The notes: generated by a model not told the origin, from the sequence alone. A stretch of 64,000 nt of DNA from Aquamicrobium defluvii (GCF_004363725.1 NZ_SNZF01000005.1:62001-126000), one strand, 5' to 3'. Counted from the first letter of the stretch, positions 15,992 to 26,705 are shown. Numbers and translations are program-made.

Positions 15992-17299
15992 TTGACCGAT
16001 ACAGCAGCAGATCGCCACGGCCAGGAGACGCGGTGGCGGGCCTTCGCCGAAGGAGTGCTTGGGGCCGGAAGCAAAACTCAAACTGACGGGACCGCCGGTT
16101 CGTCGCGATGGATCGTCTGCCAGCGCATCGACGATCCGGACATCGAACGCGCCCGCGCCCAGATAGCCGACGACCTCGCCAATGGCGCAACGGGGCTGGC
16201 GCTTGTATTCGACGGTGCGCCCAACGCCTTTGGCTATGGCCTGCCCGGCACCGCCGAGGCTCTCGAGCAGGTTCTGGAAGGCGTTCCACTGGACAGAATC
16301 TATCTCAGGATAGACGTGCATCCCGCCAGCCGCGCCATGGCGGACTGGCTCGTGACCCTCCTCAACCGCGGCAAGATCAACCCCAGGCGTCTCAATCTTT
16401 CTTTCGGCATCGATCCGGCAGCTACGTTCGCCGGCACGGGGCGCCTGCGCATGAGCATCGAGGCATTGCAGGCATCCATGCCCCAGTCGCTGGCCCACTT
16501 CTTCGCCATGGACGTTCCGGGCGTCCTGCTGGAAGCCGACGGGCGCATATTGCATAACGCGGGCGCCAGCGAAGCGCAGGAACTTGGCGCCATGCTGGCA
16601 TCGGCTGCCGGGCACCTGCGGCTTTTTCAGGAAGCGCGACAGGCATTGGTCTATGCCGCGCCGCATATCGGTTTTGCAGTGGGGGTGGATGACGACGTTG
16701 CGCGTTCAGCCGCCAAGATCAAGGCATTGCGCGTGCTGTGGACCCGCTTGCAGGATAACTTCATGATACCGCCTGCGGCCGCTACGATTCATGCCGAAAC
16801 GTCGATGCGCATCGTCGGGCAAGACGACCTCACCGCAAATGTCGCCCGCAACGCGGCCGCCTGCTCCGGAGCGATTGCCGGCGGCGCGGATTCGATATCG
16901 GTTCTTCCGCATACGATCGGGCATGGCTTGCCGGAAGGCTCCGCGCGGCGGGTGGCGCGCGATGTGCAATTGCTGTTGATGCAGGAAGACACCGCCGCGC
17001 CGGGAGAGATCAATGCGCTCACCAACAGCCTCGCCGAACAAGGCTGGGCGGAATTTCAGCGCATCGAACAGGAAGGCGGCATTCTGCCAAGCCTCAAGGC
17101 CGGGCATATTCAGGCTCGTGTCAAAGCCTATGCCGAAAAGCGCTTGCAGGGCCACGCCGAAGACCGCGCGACTGCTCCGGGTGCCGCGATTGCGGTGCCC
17201 ACCCTGCCGGCGGAGCGTCACCCCGCCCCGACCGACGGTGTCGTCTTCTGCGAAGCCCTGTACCCGCTGCGTCCGGACCACAGGGCAGCCTGGCCCTGA
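15992..17299 (+). CDS. mutA: Methylmalonyl-CoA mutase small-subunit-like protein
   Basis: A 435-residue protein with the TIM-barrel of the MutA/MutB family: WIVCQRIDDPDIERA, NGATGLALVFDG, then RILHNAGASEAQELG. Small subunits do not bind B12 catalytically; they assemble with MutB, which isomerises methylmalonyl-CoA and succinyl-CoA. The start is TTG 15992 (MTDTAADRHGQETRWRAFAEG), preceded by AGAGGA at eight bases; upstream in-frame sequence is not family-like. Two oddities: the region between residues about 28 and 40 appears to lack the usual substrate-loop segment with a PLY motif, and no MutB gene is adjacent. It may be a partly degenerate subunit. The family is clear; activity is uncertain. 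Confidence 0.72.
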   Translation: MTDTAADRHGQETRWRAFAEGVLGAGSKTQTDGTAGSSRWIVCQRIDDPDIERARAQIADDLANGATGLALVFDGAPNAFGYGLPGTAEALEQVLEGVPLDRIYLRIDVHPASRAMADWLVTLLNRGKINPRRLNLSFGIDPAATFAGTGRLRMSIEALQASMPQSLAHFFAMDVPGVLLEADGRILHNAGASEAQELGAMLASAAGHLRLFQEARQALVYAAPHIGFAVGVDDDVARSAAKIKALRVLWTRLQDNFMIPPAAATIHAETSMRIVGQDDLTANVARNAAACSGAIAGGADSISVLPHTIGHGLPEGSARRVARDVQLLLMQEDTAAPGEINALTNSLAEQGWAEFQRIEQEGGILPSLKAGHIQARVKAYAEKRLQGHAEDRATAPGAAIAVPTLPAERHPAPTDGVVFCEALYPLRPDHRAAWP

Positions 17300-17547
17300 A
17301 ATCCAATCGTCGTGGCTCTTGCTGCAACACCGTTGTACGATGTCGCAGCAGGGAATGCACCTGTCGGCACCACCATCCACATGATCGGTAAGTCCGAGGC
17401 GTTCTCACGCCGCAGGAGCATCTGCGTACCGGAGGCTGGGTGCGAGTCATTGATGACCGGGCGCACTACATGCCGAACAGCCAGCGCAGCCTTTTTCCGC
17501 GACAACACGGTTCCGGGTAAAGAACCAGGGCAGATGGACAGGGGCCC

Positions 17548-18024
17548 TCAGGCATCCGCCGACAGGCCAACGATCTCCCATTCGCGACCGTTGACGTTCA
17601 CCAGATCACCGGCTTTCCGGCCAAACAGAGCCTGCGCCATCGGAGACACATGCGAGATCGAGCCTTTCGCGGGATCGGCCTCGTCCTCGCCCACGATCCG
17701 CCAGCGCGCCGTCTTGCCGTCGCCATCCTCCAGGGCGACCGTCATGCCGAAGCGCACGACATCCGAGCCCGCTTCGGGCACGGACAATTCGGCGCTCTCG
17801 CGCCTCGCGGTCCAGTAGCGCAAGTCACGCGCCATCAGTGCCAGGCGCTCACGGTCGTCTTCCGTCTCCGCGCCCGCCATTTCCTCGCGCAGCCTCACGA
17901 GTTCGGCCTCGATCATGGCCAGCCCGTTTGCAGTCACGAGATTGCGGTGCGGGCTGACCGGCCGTTCGCCTAGCACGGCCGCCGCATTCTCGTTGTCTTC
18001 CTCTTTCGTGAACGCCCTGCTCAT
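17548..18024 (-). CDS. GreA/GreB family transcription elongation factor
   Basis: A 158-residue protein, the length of GreB, starting MSRAFTKEEDNE as in GreB-like alphaproteobacterial proteins. An N-terminal coiled coil (about residues 25-85) is followed by the FKBP-like C-terminal domain with WRIVGEDEADPAKGSISHVSP and ALFGRKAGDLVNV. It would bind the RNA polymerase secondary channel and promote cleavage of backtracked RNA. The acidic tip that GreA/B need (usually Asp/Glu pairs in the coiled-coil loop) is weakly defined here, so it could be a non-cleaving relative. It ends six bases ahead of nothing recognisable; the stretch 17300-17547 between it and the convergent mutase gene holds no supported gene. 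Confidence 0.85.
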   Translation of the reverse strand: MSRAFTKEEDNENAAAVLGERPVSPHRNLVTANGLAMIEAELVRLREEMAGAETEDDRERLALMARDLRYWTARRESAELSVPEAGSDVVRFGMTVALEDGDGKTARWRIVGEDEADPAKGSISHVSPMAQALFGRKAGDLVNVNGREWEIVGLSADA

Positions 18025-18030
18025 ATCGGA

Positions 18031-19035
18031 TCAACCCAACGCGTCGGCCGGTCTCAGTTCGCCGACCTTGACGCCGTTGCGGCTCAGTATCGGCTGCACC
18101 GCTTGTCGGCGCAACTCAGCCGCCAGTTCGCCGTCTTTCGCCAGCAGTTTTGCCAGCACGCCCGCGATCATGATTTCGGCAGCGCGTATCGCGCCATCGT
18201 CGCACTTCAGCGCGATTCCGAGGCCGAGTTCCGGGATAGCGGCACAGTAGACACCTTCCGCCCCCATCTTGACGAAGATGCGGCCGGGTGCGGCTTTCAT
18301 CAGCCGCTCATCGGCGCAGCCAGTGCCGGACATCATGAATGGCTCGGCCATACAGGCCCAGAGCAGGCGTTGCGCTGCCTTCGCCCGTTCCGCTCCCAGC
18401 CGCTCCCCCGTCGCCATTCTGGCAAAGCCGGTGGCGAAACTGCGCAGCGGCACGGCATAGGTGGGGATCGAGCAACCGTCGGTGCCGCAATGGTCCACGC
18501 CATGCGCCGCGCCCGTCACCGCCTCCATCGCATCGCGCACCATATCCTGCAATTTATGCCCGGCGGCCACATAGCCGCGATGAGCAATCCCGGAATGACA
18601 GCATGTACACAGAAACCCCGAATGCTTGCCGGAACAGTTGTTGTGCAGCGCATTGGGTGCGCCGCCGCTGCGCGCCAGCGCCACGGTCGCGCCATGATTG
18701 CCCGGCCAGTGGCTGCCGCATTCCAGCGCCACTTCATCCAGCCCGGCCTTTGCGAGCATGGATCGCGCCGTTTCGACATGCTCCGGCTCGCCAGAATGCG
18801 AGGCACAGGCCAGCGCCAGCTCGCGATTGCCGAAGCCGTAGGCGTCGGCCGCGCCGCTTTCCACCAGCGGCAGCGCCTGTATCGCCTTCACGGCCGAGCG
18901 CGGAAAGACAGGCTTTGCGGTATCGCCAATCTCCCAGACCGTCCTGCCCGCAGCATCGTAAACGGCAATTGCACCGCGATGCGCACTCTCCACGATGGAG
19001 CCGCGCAGCACCTCGACCAGAACCGGATTCGTCAT
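18031..19035 (-). CDS. Class 3 (Rhizobium etli-type) L-asparaginase
   Basis: A 334-residue amidohydrolase of the R. etli-type family, related to serine beta-lactamase-like folds rather than to E. coli AnsA/AnsB. Visible active-site pattern: Ser47-x-x-Lys50 (RSAVKAI), Ser79 (CASHSGEPEH), Cys134 and Lys137 (NNCSGKHSG) and Cys188 (DHCGTDGCSIP), the positions of the catalytic serine-lysine tandems and the zinc-binding cysteines reported for the R. etli inducible enzyme. It hydrolyses asparagine to aspartate and ammonia. It is divergent from betI and precedes the GreA/B-like gene with a six-base gap on the same strand, so they may be co-transcribed. Confidence 0.88.
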   Translation of the reverse strand: MTNPVLVEVLRGSIVESAHRGAIAVYDAAGRTVWEIGDTAKPVFPRSAVKAIQALPLVESGAADAYGFGNRELALACASHSGEPEHVETARSMLAKAGLDEVALECGSHWPGNHGATVALARSGGAPNALHNNCSGKHSGFLCTCCHSGIAHRGYVAAGHKLQDMVRDAMEAVTGAAHGVDHCGTDGCSIPTYAVPLRSFATGFARMATGERLGAERAKAAQRLLWACMAEPFMMSGTGCADERLMKAAPGRIFVKMGAEGVYCAAIPELGLGIALKCDDGAIRAAEIMIAGVLAKLLAKDGELAAELRRQAVQPILSRNGVKVGELRPADALG

Positions 19036-19136
19036 GTTTTTGCGTCCTCAGCAATCGGCAAACCAGTGGAAGAGACATAGCCGTCAATGCCGGTGCCGCT
19101 CAAGCCGCCCGGCAATCCCGCCACCGGGTTGCAATT

Positions 19137-19160
19137 TTTGTTGATTGATCAGTCAATTAA
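19137..19160. promoter_or_regulatory. BetI operator-like palindrome
   Basis: TTGATTGATCAGTCAA (19141-19156) is a near-perfect palindrome (14 of 16 positions) of the TTGA-TGA-TCA-TCAA type bound by the choline-responsive repressor BetI. It lies 35 bases before the betI start, so BetI would autoregulate the whole bet operon and release on choline binding. Confidence 0.75.
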
Positions 19161-19190
19161 AAATAATATCTACCTCAGGGAGAACACGAC

Positions 19191-19784
19191 ATGCCCAAAA
19201 TCGGAATGGAACCGGTGCGCCGAAAGGCGCTGATCGACGCCACCATCTCAACCATAGGCGAACGCGGCACACTCAACGTCACCGTGGCCGAGATAGCCGG
19301 GCGGGCGGGCGTGTCGTCCGCACTGGCGCATCACTATTTCGGCCCGAAGGAAGAGCTTTTGCAGGCCACGATGCGACAATTGCTGGCCGATCTCGGCCGC
19401 GATGCCGTTTCGGCCCTGCGCAGTGCGGCCACGCCGCGCGAACGGGTGTCGGCGGTCATCTCCGTCAACTTCAATGCCGGCCAGTTCCGCGAGGAAACCG
19501 TGCATGCGTGGCTGGCCTTCTATGTGGAGGCGCAGAACTCGCCGACGCTGCGCCGCCTGCTGCGCGTCTATGCAAGGCGCCTGCATTCCAACCTGATGAG
19601 TGGGCTCGCTCCCCTCGTCCCGCGCCCGGAAGCCGAGCGCGCGGCAGAGGCCATCGCCGCCATGATCGACGGGCTCTACATCCGCCGCGCCTTGCGCGAC
19701 GGCCTGCCCAATCCGGCAAGCGCCACCGCACTTGTCGAGGACTATGTCGACGCGAAGCTCAGGCAGCAGGCCAACACCCCATGA
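19191..19784 (+). CDS. betI: BetI, choline-responsive TetR repressor
   Basis: A 197-residue TetR-family regulator, first gene of the bet operon. The N-terminal helix-turn-helix (about residues 26-48: [22 protein letters not shown]) matches BetI, as do the start [19 protein letters not shown] and the C-terminal choline-binding domain with WLAFYVEAQ. It represses the operon in the absence of choline. A matching palindromic operator sits at 19141-19156. AGGGAG precedes the ATG. Its stop overlaps the betC start by four bases (ATGA), indicating translational coupling. Confidence 0.95.
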   Translation: MPKIGMEPVRRKALIDATISTIGERGTLNVTVAEIAGRAGVSSALAHHYFGPKEELLQATMRQLLADLGRDAVSALRSAATPRERVSAVISVNFNAGQFREETVHAWLAFYVEAQNSPTLRRLLRVYARRLHSNLMSGLAPLVPRPEAERAAEAIAAMIDGLYIRRALRDGLPNPASATALVEDYVDAKLRQQANTP

Positions 19785-21307
19785 CCGCTCGTCCGAACAT
19801 CCTCATCCTCATGGTCGACCAGCTTGCCGGAACCCTGTTTCCGGACGGCCCGGCCGATTTCCTGCATGCGCCGCATTTGAAGGCGCTAGCGGCGCGCTCG
19901 GCCCGCTTCCGCAACAATTACACCGCCTCGCCGCTTTGCGCGCCAGCGCGCGCCTCCTTCATGAGCGGCCAGCTCCCGTCGCGTACCGGCGTCTACGACA
20001 ACGCGGCCGAATTCGTCTCGTCGATCCCGACCTTCGCCCATCACCTGCGCGCCGCCGGCTATTACACCTGCCTGTCAGGCAAGATGCATTTCGTCGGGCC
20101 GGACCAGTTGCACGGCTTCGAGGAGCGGCTGACCACCGACATCTACCCGGCAGATTTCGGCTGGACGCCGGACTACCGCAAACCCGGCGAGCGCATCGAC
20201 TGGTGGTATCACAACCTCGGCTCCGTCACCGGGGCGGGCGTCGCCGAGATCACCAACCAGATGGAATATGACGACGAGGTCGCCTTCCTCGCCGGCCAGA
20301 AGCTCTACGACCTGTCGCGCCAGTCCGAAGATACCGGCCGCCGCCCCTGGTGCCTGACCGTCTCCTTCACCCACCCGCACGACCCCTATGTCGCGCGCCG
20401 CCAGTATTGGGACCTCTACGAGGGCTGCCCGCAACTGGAACCCGAAGTCGGCTTCATCCCGCATGACGAGCAGGACCCGCATTCGCAGCGGCTTTATCTC
20501 GCCAGCGACTATGCGAGCTTCGACATCACGCCGGAGCAGGTGCGCCGCTCACGCCGCGGCTATTTCGCCAACATCTCCTATATCGACGACAAGGTCGGCG
20601 AACTGCTGGATGTGCTCGAACGCACGCGCATGCTGGACGACACCGTCATCCTGTTCTGCTCGGATCATGGCGATATGCTGGGCGAGCGCGGCCTGTGGTT
20701 CAAGATGAGCTTTTTCGAAGGCTCCTGCCGCGTCCCGTTGATGATTGCCGGCAAGGGCGTCGGACCTGCCCGCATCGATGCTCCGGTCTCCAATCTCGAC
20801 ATCTGCCCGACGCTCTGCGACCTCGCCGGCATCGACATTTCCGGCATCATGCCGTGGACGGACGGGCAATCGCTCAAGCCGCTCATGCAAGGCAGCGAGC
20901 GCGGCGAACCCGTGCTGATGGAATATGCGGCCGAAGGCTCCTATGCCCCGCTGGTCGCCATCCGCGAAGGCAAGTACAAGTTCGTGCATTGCGAGATCGA
21001 CCCGCCGCAACTGTTTGATCTGGAATCCGATCCGCTCGAACTGACCAATCTCGCGGCCGACCCGCAGCATGCCGGTCTGGTCGCCGCCTTCATGGAAAAG
21101 GTCCGCGCCCGCTGGGACATGGCCGCCTTCGACGCGGCCGTGCGCGAGAGCCAGGCGCGGCGCTGGGTGGTCTATCCGGCGCTGCGCAACGGCGCCTACT
21201 TTCCATGGGATTTCCAGCCCCTGCAAAAAGCCTCGGAGCGCTACATGCGCAATCACATGGATCTCAATGTTCTGGAGGAACAGAAACGCTTCCCGCGAGG
21301 TGAATAG
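19781..21307 (+). CDS. betC: Choline-sulfatase
   Basis: A 508-residue type I sulfatase that releases choline and sulfate from choline-O-sulfate, feeding the choline-to-betaine pathway. The formylglycine site is Cys53 in CAPARAS, and metal-binding residues appear in LMVDQ (near residue 13) and [10 protein letters not shown]-terminal motifs ([15 protein letters not shown]) match choline-sulfatases. No signal peptide is present, so it is cytoplasmic, as expected after uptake. The start ATG overlaps the betI stop (ATGA), and betA begins two bases downstream. A formylglycine-generating maturase is not in the window. Confidence 0.95.
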   Translation: MTARPNILILMVDQLAGTLFPDGPADFLHAPHLKALAARSARFRNNYTASPLCAPARASFMSGQLPSRTGVYDNAAEFVSSIPTFAHHLRAAGYYTCLSGKMHFVGPDQLHGFEERLTTDIYPADFGWTPDYRKPGERIDWWYHNLGSVTGAGVAEITNQMEYDDEVAFLAGQKLYDLSRQSEDTGRRPWCLTVSFTHPHDPYVARRQYWDLYEGCPQLEPEVGFIPHDEQDPHSQRLYLASDYASFDITPEQVRRSRRGYFANISYIDDKVGELLDVLERTRMLDDTVILFCSDHGDMLGERGLWFKMSFFEGSCRVPLMIAGKGVGPARIDAPVSNLDICPTLCDLAGIDISGIMPWTDGQSLKPLMQGSERGEPVLMEYAAEGSYAPLVAIREGKYKFVHCEIDPPQLFDLESDPLELTNLAADPQHAGLVAAFMEKVRARWDMAAFDAAVRESQARRWVVYPALRNGAYFPWDFQPLQKASERYMRNHMDLNVLEEQKRFPRGE

Positions 21308-21309
21308 CT

Positions 21310-22962
21310 ATGCTCGAAGCTGATTTCGTCATCATCGGTTCCGGCTCGGCCGGTTCGGCCATGGCCTACCGGCTGTCCGAGGACGGCAGGCATTCGGTCA
21401 TCGTCATCGAATATGGCGGCACCGACATCGGGCCGCTGATCCAGATGCCGTCCGCCCTGTCGATCCCGCTCAACATGCCGCTCTACGACTGGGGCTTCGC
21501 CAGCGAGCCGGAGCCACACCTGGGCGGACGCGTTCTCGCCACGCCGCGCGGCAAGGTCCTGGGTGGCTCCTCTTCCATCAACGGCATGGTCTATGTACGC
21601 GGCCATGCCCGCGATTTCGACCACTGGGCCGAGGAAGGGGCTGCCGGCTGGAGCTATGCGGACGTGCTGCCCTACTTCAAGCGCATGGAACATTCGCATG
21701 GCGGCGAGGAAGGCTGGCGCGGCACCGACGGGCCCCTGCACGTCCAGCGCGGCAAGCGCGAGAACCCGCTCTATGCCGCCTTCATCGAGGCAGGCAGGCA
21801 GGCAGGCTTCGAACTCACCCGTGACTACAACGGTTCCAAGCAGGAAGGTTTCGGACCGATGGAGCAGACCATCCATCGCGGCCGCCGCTGGTCCACTGCC
21901 AATGCCTATCTGCGCCCTGCCCTGAAACGGAAAAACGTCAGCCTGGTCAGCGGCTTCGCGCGAAAAGTCGTCATCGAGAATCAACGCGCCACCGGTGTCG
22001 AGATCGAAGCTCGCGGACAGATTCAGGTCGTTAAAGCGCGGTGTGAGGTGATCGTCGCCGCCTCTTCGATCAACTCGCCGAAAATCCTCATGCTGTCGGG
22101 CATCGGACCAGCACAACATCTTCAGGATAACGGCATCGCCGTGGTTGCCGACCGGCCCGGCGTTGGCGCCAATCTTCAGGACCATCTCGAACTCTACATC
22201 CAGCAGGAATCGACCCAGCCGATCACGCTGAATTCCGTCCTGAATCCTTTCTCCAAGGCGCTCATCGGCGCGCGCTGGCTGCTGTTCAAGAGCGGGCTCG
22301 GCGCCACCAATCATTTCGAGGCGGCCGCCTTCCTGCGTTCGGCCGCCGGCATCGACTATCCCGACATCCAGTATCATTTCATCCCCGCCGCCGTGCGCTA
22401 CGACGGCAAGGCGGTGGCCAACACGCACGGCTTCCAGGCCCATGTCGGCCCGATGCGTTCCAAATCGCGCGGCTCGGTCACGCTGCGTTCGCCCGATGCA
22501 TGGGACAAGCCGGTCATCCGCTTCAACTACATGTCCCATCCGGACGACTGGACGGAGTTCCGCCGCTGCATCCGCCTCACCCGCGAGATCTTTTCGCAGG
22601 CCGCCTTCGATCCCTATCGCGGCAAGGAGATTTCGCCGGGCAGTCATGTGCAGACCGACGCGGAGCTCGACGCCTTCATTCGCGACCACGCCGAGAGCGC
22701 GCTGCACCCCTGCGGCACCTGTCGCATGGGCCGAGCCGACGATCCGATGAGCGTTGTGGACCCCGAATGCAGGGTCATCGGCGTGGAGGGCCTGCGGTTG
22801 GCGGATTCCTCCATCTTTCCGCGCATCACCAACGGCAATCTCAACGGACCGTCGATCATGACCGGCGAGAAAGCCGCCGACCACATTCTTGGCCGCGCGC
22901 CGCTGCCGCCCTCCAATCAGGAACCTTGGATCAATCCGCGCTGGCAACAGTCGGACAGATAA
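21310..22962 (+). CDS. betA: Choline dehydrogenase
   Basis: A 550-residue GMC-family flavoenzyme that oxidises choline to betaine aldehyde and can continue to betaine. The FAD dinucleotide fold is at the N terminus ([17 protein letters not shown]). GMC signature 1 appears as [18 protein letters not shown], and the catalytic His466 is in [10 protein letters not shown]. It is of normal length and has no signal peptide; the enzyme is usually membrane-associated. It is tightly packed after betC (two bases) and 45 bases before betB. Confidence 0.96.
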   Translation: MLEADFVIIGSGSAGSAMAYRLSEDGRHSVIVIEYGGTDIGPLIQMPSALSIPLNMPLYDWGFASEPEPHLGGRVLATPRGKVLGGSSSINGMVYVRGHARDFDHWAEEGAAGWSYADVLPYFKRMEHSHGGEEGWRGTDGPLHVQRGKRENPLYAAFIEAGRQAGFELTRDYNGSKQEGFGPMEQTIHRGRRWSTANAYLRPALKRKNVSLVSGFARKVVIENQRATGVEIEARGQIQVVKARCEVIVAASSINSPKILMLSGIGPAQHLQDNGIAVVADRPGVGANLQDHLELYIQQESTQPITLNSVLNPFSKALIGARWLLFKSGLGATNHFEAAAFLRSAAGIDYPDIQYHFIPAAVRYDGKAVANTHGFQAHVGPMRSKSRGSVTLRSPDAWDKPVIRFNYMSHPDDWTEFRRCIRLTREIFSQAAFDPYRGKEISPGSHVQTDAELDAFIRDHAESALHPCGTCRMGRADDPMSVVDPECRVIGVEGLRLADSSIFPRITNGNLNGPSIMTGEKAADHILGRAPLPPSNQEPWINPRWQQSDR

Positions 22963-23007
22963 GCCAAAGTCCCTTCAACCGATCCGATGCAACCACCGGA
23001 GCCTGCC

Positions 23008-24471
23008 ATGCGCGCCCAGCCGACCGCCTCCCACTATGTCAACGGACGCTATATCGACGACGATCGCGGCGCGGAAATCGCCGTCATCTATCCGGCCACG
23101 GGCGAGCGCATCGCCACGCTGCATGCGGCTACGCCCAACATCATCGAACTGGCGATAGAATCGGCACGCGCCACGCAAGCCGAATGGGCGCGCATCAAGC
23201 CGGTCGAGCGCGGCCGCATCCTGCGCCGCGCCGCCGACATGTTGCGCGACCGCAACGAGGCGCTGGCGCGGCTCGAAACGCTCGACACAGGCAAGGCCAT
23301 TCAGGAAACACTGGTCGCCGACGCCCCTTCCGCAGCCGATTGCCTCGAATATTTCGCAGGCGCCGTCGCCAGCTTCAACGGCGAGTTCATCGACCTAGGC
23401 GGCCCCTTCGCCTATACGCGCCGCGAACCGCTCGGCGTCTGCGTCGGCATCGGCGCCTGGAACTATCCGATCCAGATCGCCGGCTGGAAATCGGCTCCGG
23501 CGCTCGCCATGGGCAACGCCATGGTCTTCAAACCGTCCGAGAACACGCCGCTCTCCGCACTGGCGCTCGCCGAAATCTATTCCGAGGCAGGATTGCCCGA
23601 TGGTCTGTTCAACGTAGTGCAGGGCTATGGCGAAGTGGGCGCTTCGCTGGTCGGTCATCCTTCCGTCGCCAAGGTGTCGGTCACGGGCTCGGTCGCCACC
23701 GGCAAGCGCGTCCTGGCGCAGGCGGGTGCCGAGATGAAGCACGCCACCATGGAGCTTGGCGGCAAGTCGCCGCTCATCGTCTTCGACGATGCGGACCTCG
23801 AAAACGCCATTGGCGGGGCGATGCTCGGCAATTTCTATTCCACCGGTCAGGTCTGCTCCAACGGCACCCGCGTCTTCGTCCAGAAAGGCTTGCACGACCA
23901 CTTCGTCGAGCGCCTTGTCGAGCGCACAAAGAAAATCCGCATTGGCGACCCGCTCGACCCCGAAACCCAGATGGGGCCGCTGGTCAGCAAGGCCCAGCAC
24001 GAGCGCGTTCTGTCCTATATCGAGGCCGGCAAACAGGAAGGTGCTGCGCTCGCCTGCGGCGGCAACGTGCCTGTTCTGCAAGGTTTCGACGGCGGCTTCT
24101 TCGTGGAACCGACCGTCTTCACCGGCGTGACAGACGACATGCGCATCGCGCGCGAGGAAATCTTCGGGCCGGTGATGAGCGTGCTTTCCTTCGCGGACGA
24201 GGACGAGGTGATAAACCGCGCCAATGGCACGGAGTTCGGCCTCGCCGCCGGTGTCTTCACCGGCGACATGGCGCGCGCCCACCGCGTCATCGGCGAATTG
24301 CAGGCGGGCACTTGCTGGATCAACGCCTACAATCTCACCCCGGTAGAGATGCCGTTCGGCGGCTACAAGCAGTCTGGTATCGGGCGCGAAAACTCTCTGG
24401 CCGCGCTCCAGCATTATTCGCAGATCAAGTCGGTCTATGTGGAAACCGGCGACGTCGACAGCCCCTACTGA
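23008..24471 (+). CDS. betB: Betaine aldehyde dehydrogenase
   Basis: A 487-residue NAD(P)-dependent aldehyde dehydrogenase that makes the osmoprotectant glycine betaine. The catalytic base is Glu249 (MELGGKSP) and the nucleophile Cys283 ([11 protein letters not shown]). The NAD-binding segment [10 protein letters not shown] and [11 protein letters not shown] are also visible. The start ATG 23008 ([15 protein letters not shown]) matches BetB N termini and has GGAG at six bases; an ATG at 22987 would add seven non-conserved residues. It is the last gene of betICAB. Its 3' end overlaps the convergent guanylyltransferase-AGE gene by seven bases, leaving no room for a separate terminator. Confidence 0.96.
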   Translation: MRAQPTASHYVNGRYIDDDRGAEIAVIYPATGERIATLHAATPNIIELAIESARATQAEWARIKPVERGRILRRAADMLRDRNEALARLETLDTGKAIQETLVADAPSAADCLEYFAGAVASFNGEFIDLGGPFAYTRREPLGVCVGIGAWNYPIQIAGWKSAPALAMGNAMVFKPSENTPLSALALAEIYSEAGLPDGLFNVVQGYGEVGASLVGHPSVAKVSVTGSVATGKRVLAQAGAEMKHATMELGGKSPLIVFDDADLENAIGGAMLGNFYSTGQVCSNGTRVFVQKGLHDHFVERLVERTKKIRIGDPLDPETQMGPLVSKAQHERVLSYIEAGKQEGAALACGGNVPVLQGFDGGFFVEPTVFTGVTDDMRIAREEIFGPVMSVLSFADEDEVINRANGTEFGLAAGVFTGDMARAHRVIGELQAGTCWINAYNLTPVEMPFGGYKQSGIGRENSLAALQHYSQIKSVYVETGDVDSPY

Positions 24472-26705
24472 CCGTTCTCCGCCGTCGCATCCAGATACTG
24501 CATCAGGGCATAGACGAGGTGGTAGAAGATCGAGGCCGGCACCTCGGCCGCCACCGAGCGGCCGCGCTCGTCGATACGGTCGATCCACAGCCCGACCGGG
24601 GCCGGATCGATGTGCCAGCGGAACAGGCGGCCCACGCGCGCTTCGATCTCCGGCTTCAGGTCAGGCCCATCGGCCCTGTCAAGCGCGATGGAAGCCTTGA
24701 TCGCTTCCGTCTGCGGCCAGCTTCGCGACACAAGGTCGAGCGGCATGCCCTGCTTCGATACCGCGCCGTAGGCAAGCCCCGTCGCCCGGTTCAGGCCATT
24801 GGCCACCGCCGAGGCATAGAGCTTGCGGGCATAGGTCGTCAGGCTGGTCTGACCGCTGCGATTGGAGAAGTCTATCAGCAGCGAGGCCCATTCGAAATGA
24901 TGGCCCGGTTCCGTCCAGTCGCCTTTGCCGTCCGGCGCGGGAGCCCAGCCATCCCCGAAATATTCGCCCACGGTCCAGCTGTCCGCATCGAAGAAGTAGC
25001 TGCGGAACAGGTCGACGATGCGGGCCGCGCGACGCAGATAGGTTCGGTCGCCTGTCGCCTCATGCCAGGCGAGAAACGCCTCCAGCAAATGCATGTGCGG
25101 ATTGGAGCGGCGCAGGCTGCCTCCCTCCGGCGCCTCGAGGAAACCGGCAAGGCTGCTGTCTTCGAGATGCTCGTCAAGGAAGGCGAACGTCTCGCGGCCA
25201 AGCTGCAACGCATCCGGATTGCCGCACATATGGGCGTGGGCCAGCGCCAGAAGCACGCAGGAATGGTCGTAGGCGTCTTCCGTCGCGTCGCTTACCGAAC
25301 CATCCACGTTGAAGGTTCGAGCCCAGCCGCCCCGATCCGTTCGGCCGCGCGACATGAAGTCCAGCCCATGGGCGATCAGCAGGTCTGCGGGACCGCCCCA
25401 GCCGCGAGCCTTGGCCACGGCAAACCCATAGACCTGCCGCGCCATGGTGCGCATGCGCTTCGGCCTGGCCAGCGGCACCGCGTCGAGACCCAGCGCCTCA
25501 TGAAAGCCGCCATGGCGCTCGTCCACGCCAATGGTGGACCATAGCGGCAGCGCCTCCTCGAACAGCCAGTGCCGCACCCGCCCGCGCCATGCGCCGCTTT
25601 CCACCACCCGGTCGTGCGAGGGCGTGAACCGCGTTTCCAGCCGGCCGCTCTTTTCGAGCTGCTGCACCACCTTGCGCACATTCTGGCTGTGCGACACCGG
25701 AGCCACGAAGGTCGCGTCCGCGGTTGCGACCACCGCCGTGTCCTTCAGCCCCACCGCCGACAGAAGCCGCCCGTGGCTGCGGATATAGGAATTCTGGCAA
25801 TCGATGGCGACGACATCGCCGATAATGACATTGCCGTTTTCATCCGAAGGTCCGACATCGAGCAGGGATTGCCATGAGCCGAGGTCGTTCCATCGGAAAC
25901 CTGCCGGCACCATGGCGATGCCCTCGGCACGCTCCATCACCGCATAGTCGATGGAATCGGAAGGGATTGCCGCATAGAGCTCTTCCGGCATGTAGAGACC
26001 GGACAGGTCGCTGGTCGCCGCCTCGGAAGCCTTTTCCGTGGCCTTCCAGATTTCCGGCTGGAAGCGCAGGAAGGCGTCGCGCATGACGCTCGCCCGGAAC
26101 AGGAAAATGCCGGCATTCCAGTAGTAGTTGCCTGCTGCGACATATTTCTGCGCCGTTTCGAGATCCGGCTTCTCCACGAAGCGCGAAACATCGAAGACGC
26201 CGCTATTTTCCGCGCCAACCTCGATATAGCCATAGCCGGTCTCGGGCTGGTCGGGGCGAATGCCGAACACCACCAGCCGCCCCTCGCCTGCCGCCGGCAC
26301 GCCCTGCTCCACCGTCTGCCAGAACTGCGCGGTGGTGGAAATCTCGTGATCGGAGGGCACCACCAGAATGAGGCTGTCGCCAAAATCCGCCAGCGTGCGC
26401 AATGTCGCCAGCGCCACGGCCGCGGCGGTGTTGCGCCCCACCGGCTCGAAAAGCACCCCGCCCCCGGCAAGATCGATGCCGTTTATGTCGCCGTGCACAC
26501 GCCCGGCATGGCGTTCGGATGCGATCAGGAATACCGGGGCAGCACCGGCAGTGCGCCCGGTCATGCGGCGCAACGTCTTGGCAAGCATCGAGCCATCGCC
26601 CGACAGATCATGGAACTGCTTGGGATTATCCTCGCGCGAGAGTGGCCACAGGCGCGAACCCACGCCACCGCTCATCACGAAACAGGCAATGCGTTCGCTC
26701 ATCAT
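24465..26705 (-). CDS. Mannose-1-phosphate guanylyltransferase fused to AGE-type isomerase
   Basis: A 746-residue two-domain protein. Residues ~5-350 are a sugar nucleotidyltransferase with [32 protein letters not shown] and [10 protein letters not shown], all typical of GDP-mannose pyrophosphorylase. Residues ~370-746 are an alpha/alpha-barrel of the N-acylglucosamine 2-epimerase (AGE) type with [34 protein letters not shown] and [10 protein letters not shown]. The second domain most likely isomerises fructose-6-phosphate and mannose-6-phosphate, replacing the cupin isomerase found in AlgA-type enzymes. The phosphomannomutase gene lies five bases upstream, so the pair covers the route from fructose-6-phosphate to GDP-mannose for polysaccharide synthesis. 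There is no signal peptide. The domain assignment is strong; the isomerase substrate is inferred. Confidence 0.87.
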   Translation of the reverse strand: MMSERIACFVMSGGVGSRLWPLSREDNPKQFHDLSGDGSMLAKTLRRMTGRTAGAAPVFLIASERHAGRVHGDINGIDLAGGGVLFEPVGRNTAAAVALATLRTLADFGDSLILVVPSDHEISTTAQFWQTVEQGVPAAGEGRLVVFGIRPDQPETGYGYIEVGAENSGVFDVSRFVEKPDLETAQKYVAAGNYYWNAGIFLFRASVMRDAFLRFQPEIWKATEKASEAATSDLSGLYMPEELYAAIPSDSIDYAVMERAEGIAMVPAGFRWNDLGSWQSLLDVGPSDENGNVIIGDVVAIDCQNSYIRSHGRLLSAVGLKDTAVVATADATFVAPVSHSQNVRKVVQQLEKSGRLETRFTPSHDRVVESGAWRGRVRHWLFEEALPLWSTIGVDERHGGFHEALGLDAVPLARPKRMRTMARQVYGFAVAKARGWGGPADLLIAHGLDFMSRGRTDRGGWARTFNVDGSVSDATEDAYDHSCVLLALAHAHMCGNPDALQLGRETFAFLDEHLEDSSLAGFLEAPEGGSLRRSNPHMHLLEAFLAWHEATGDRTYLRRAARIVDLFRSYFFDADSWTVGEYFGDGWAPAPDGKGDWTEPGHHFEWASLLIDFSNRSGQTSLTTYARKLYASAVANGLNRATGLAYGAVSKQGMPLDLVSRSWPQTEAIKASIALDRADGPDLKPEIEARVGRLFRWHIDPAPVGLWIDRIDERGRSVAAEVPASIFYHLVYALMQYLDATAENGQ

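Noticed and set aside
17218..17508. Minus-strand frame between the mutase and the GreA/B-like gene
   Set aside because: It overlaps the mutase 3' end, shows no ribosome site and resembles no known protein. It is kept only as an unexplained gap (17300-17547).
21253..22947. Long minus-strand open frame opposite betA
   Set aside because: It is antisense to the clearly conserved choline dehydrogenase and has no recognisable domain or ribosome site.
22500..25544. Very long plus-strand open frame of about 1,000 codons
   Set aside because: It runs through betA, betB and the convergent guanylyltransferase-AGE gene in a shifted or antisense frame. The residue mix is Arg/Pro/His-rich and matches no domain. 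It is a shadow of GC-rich coding DNA.
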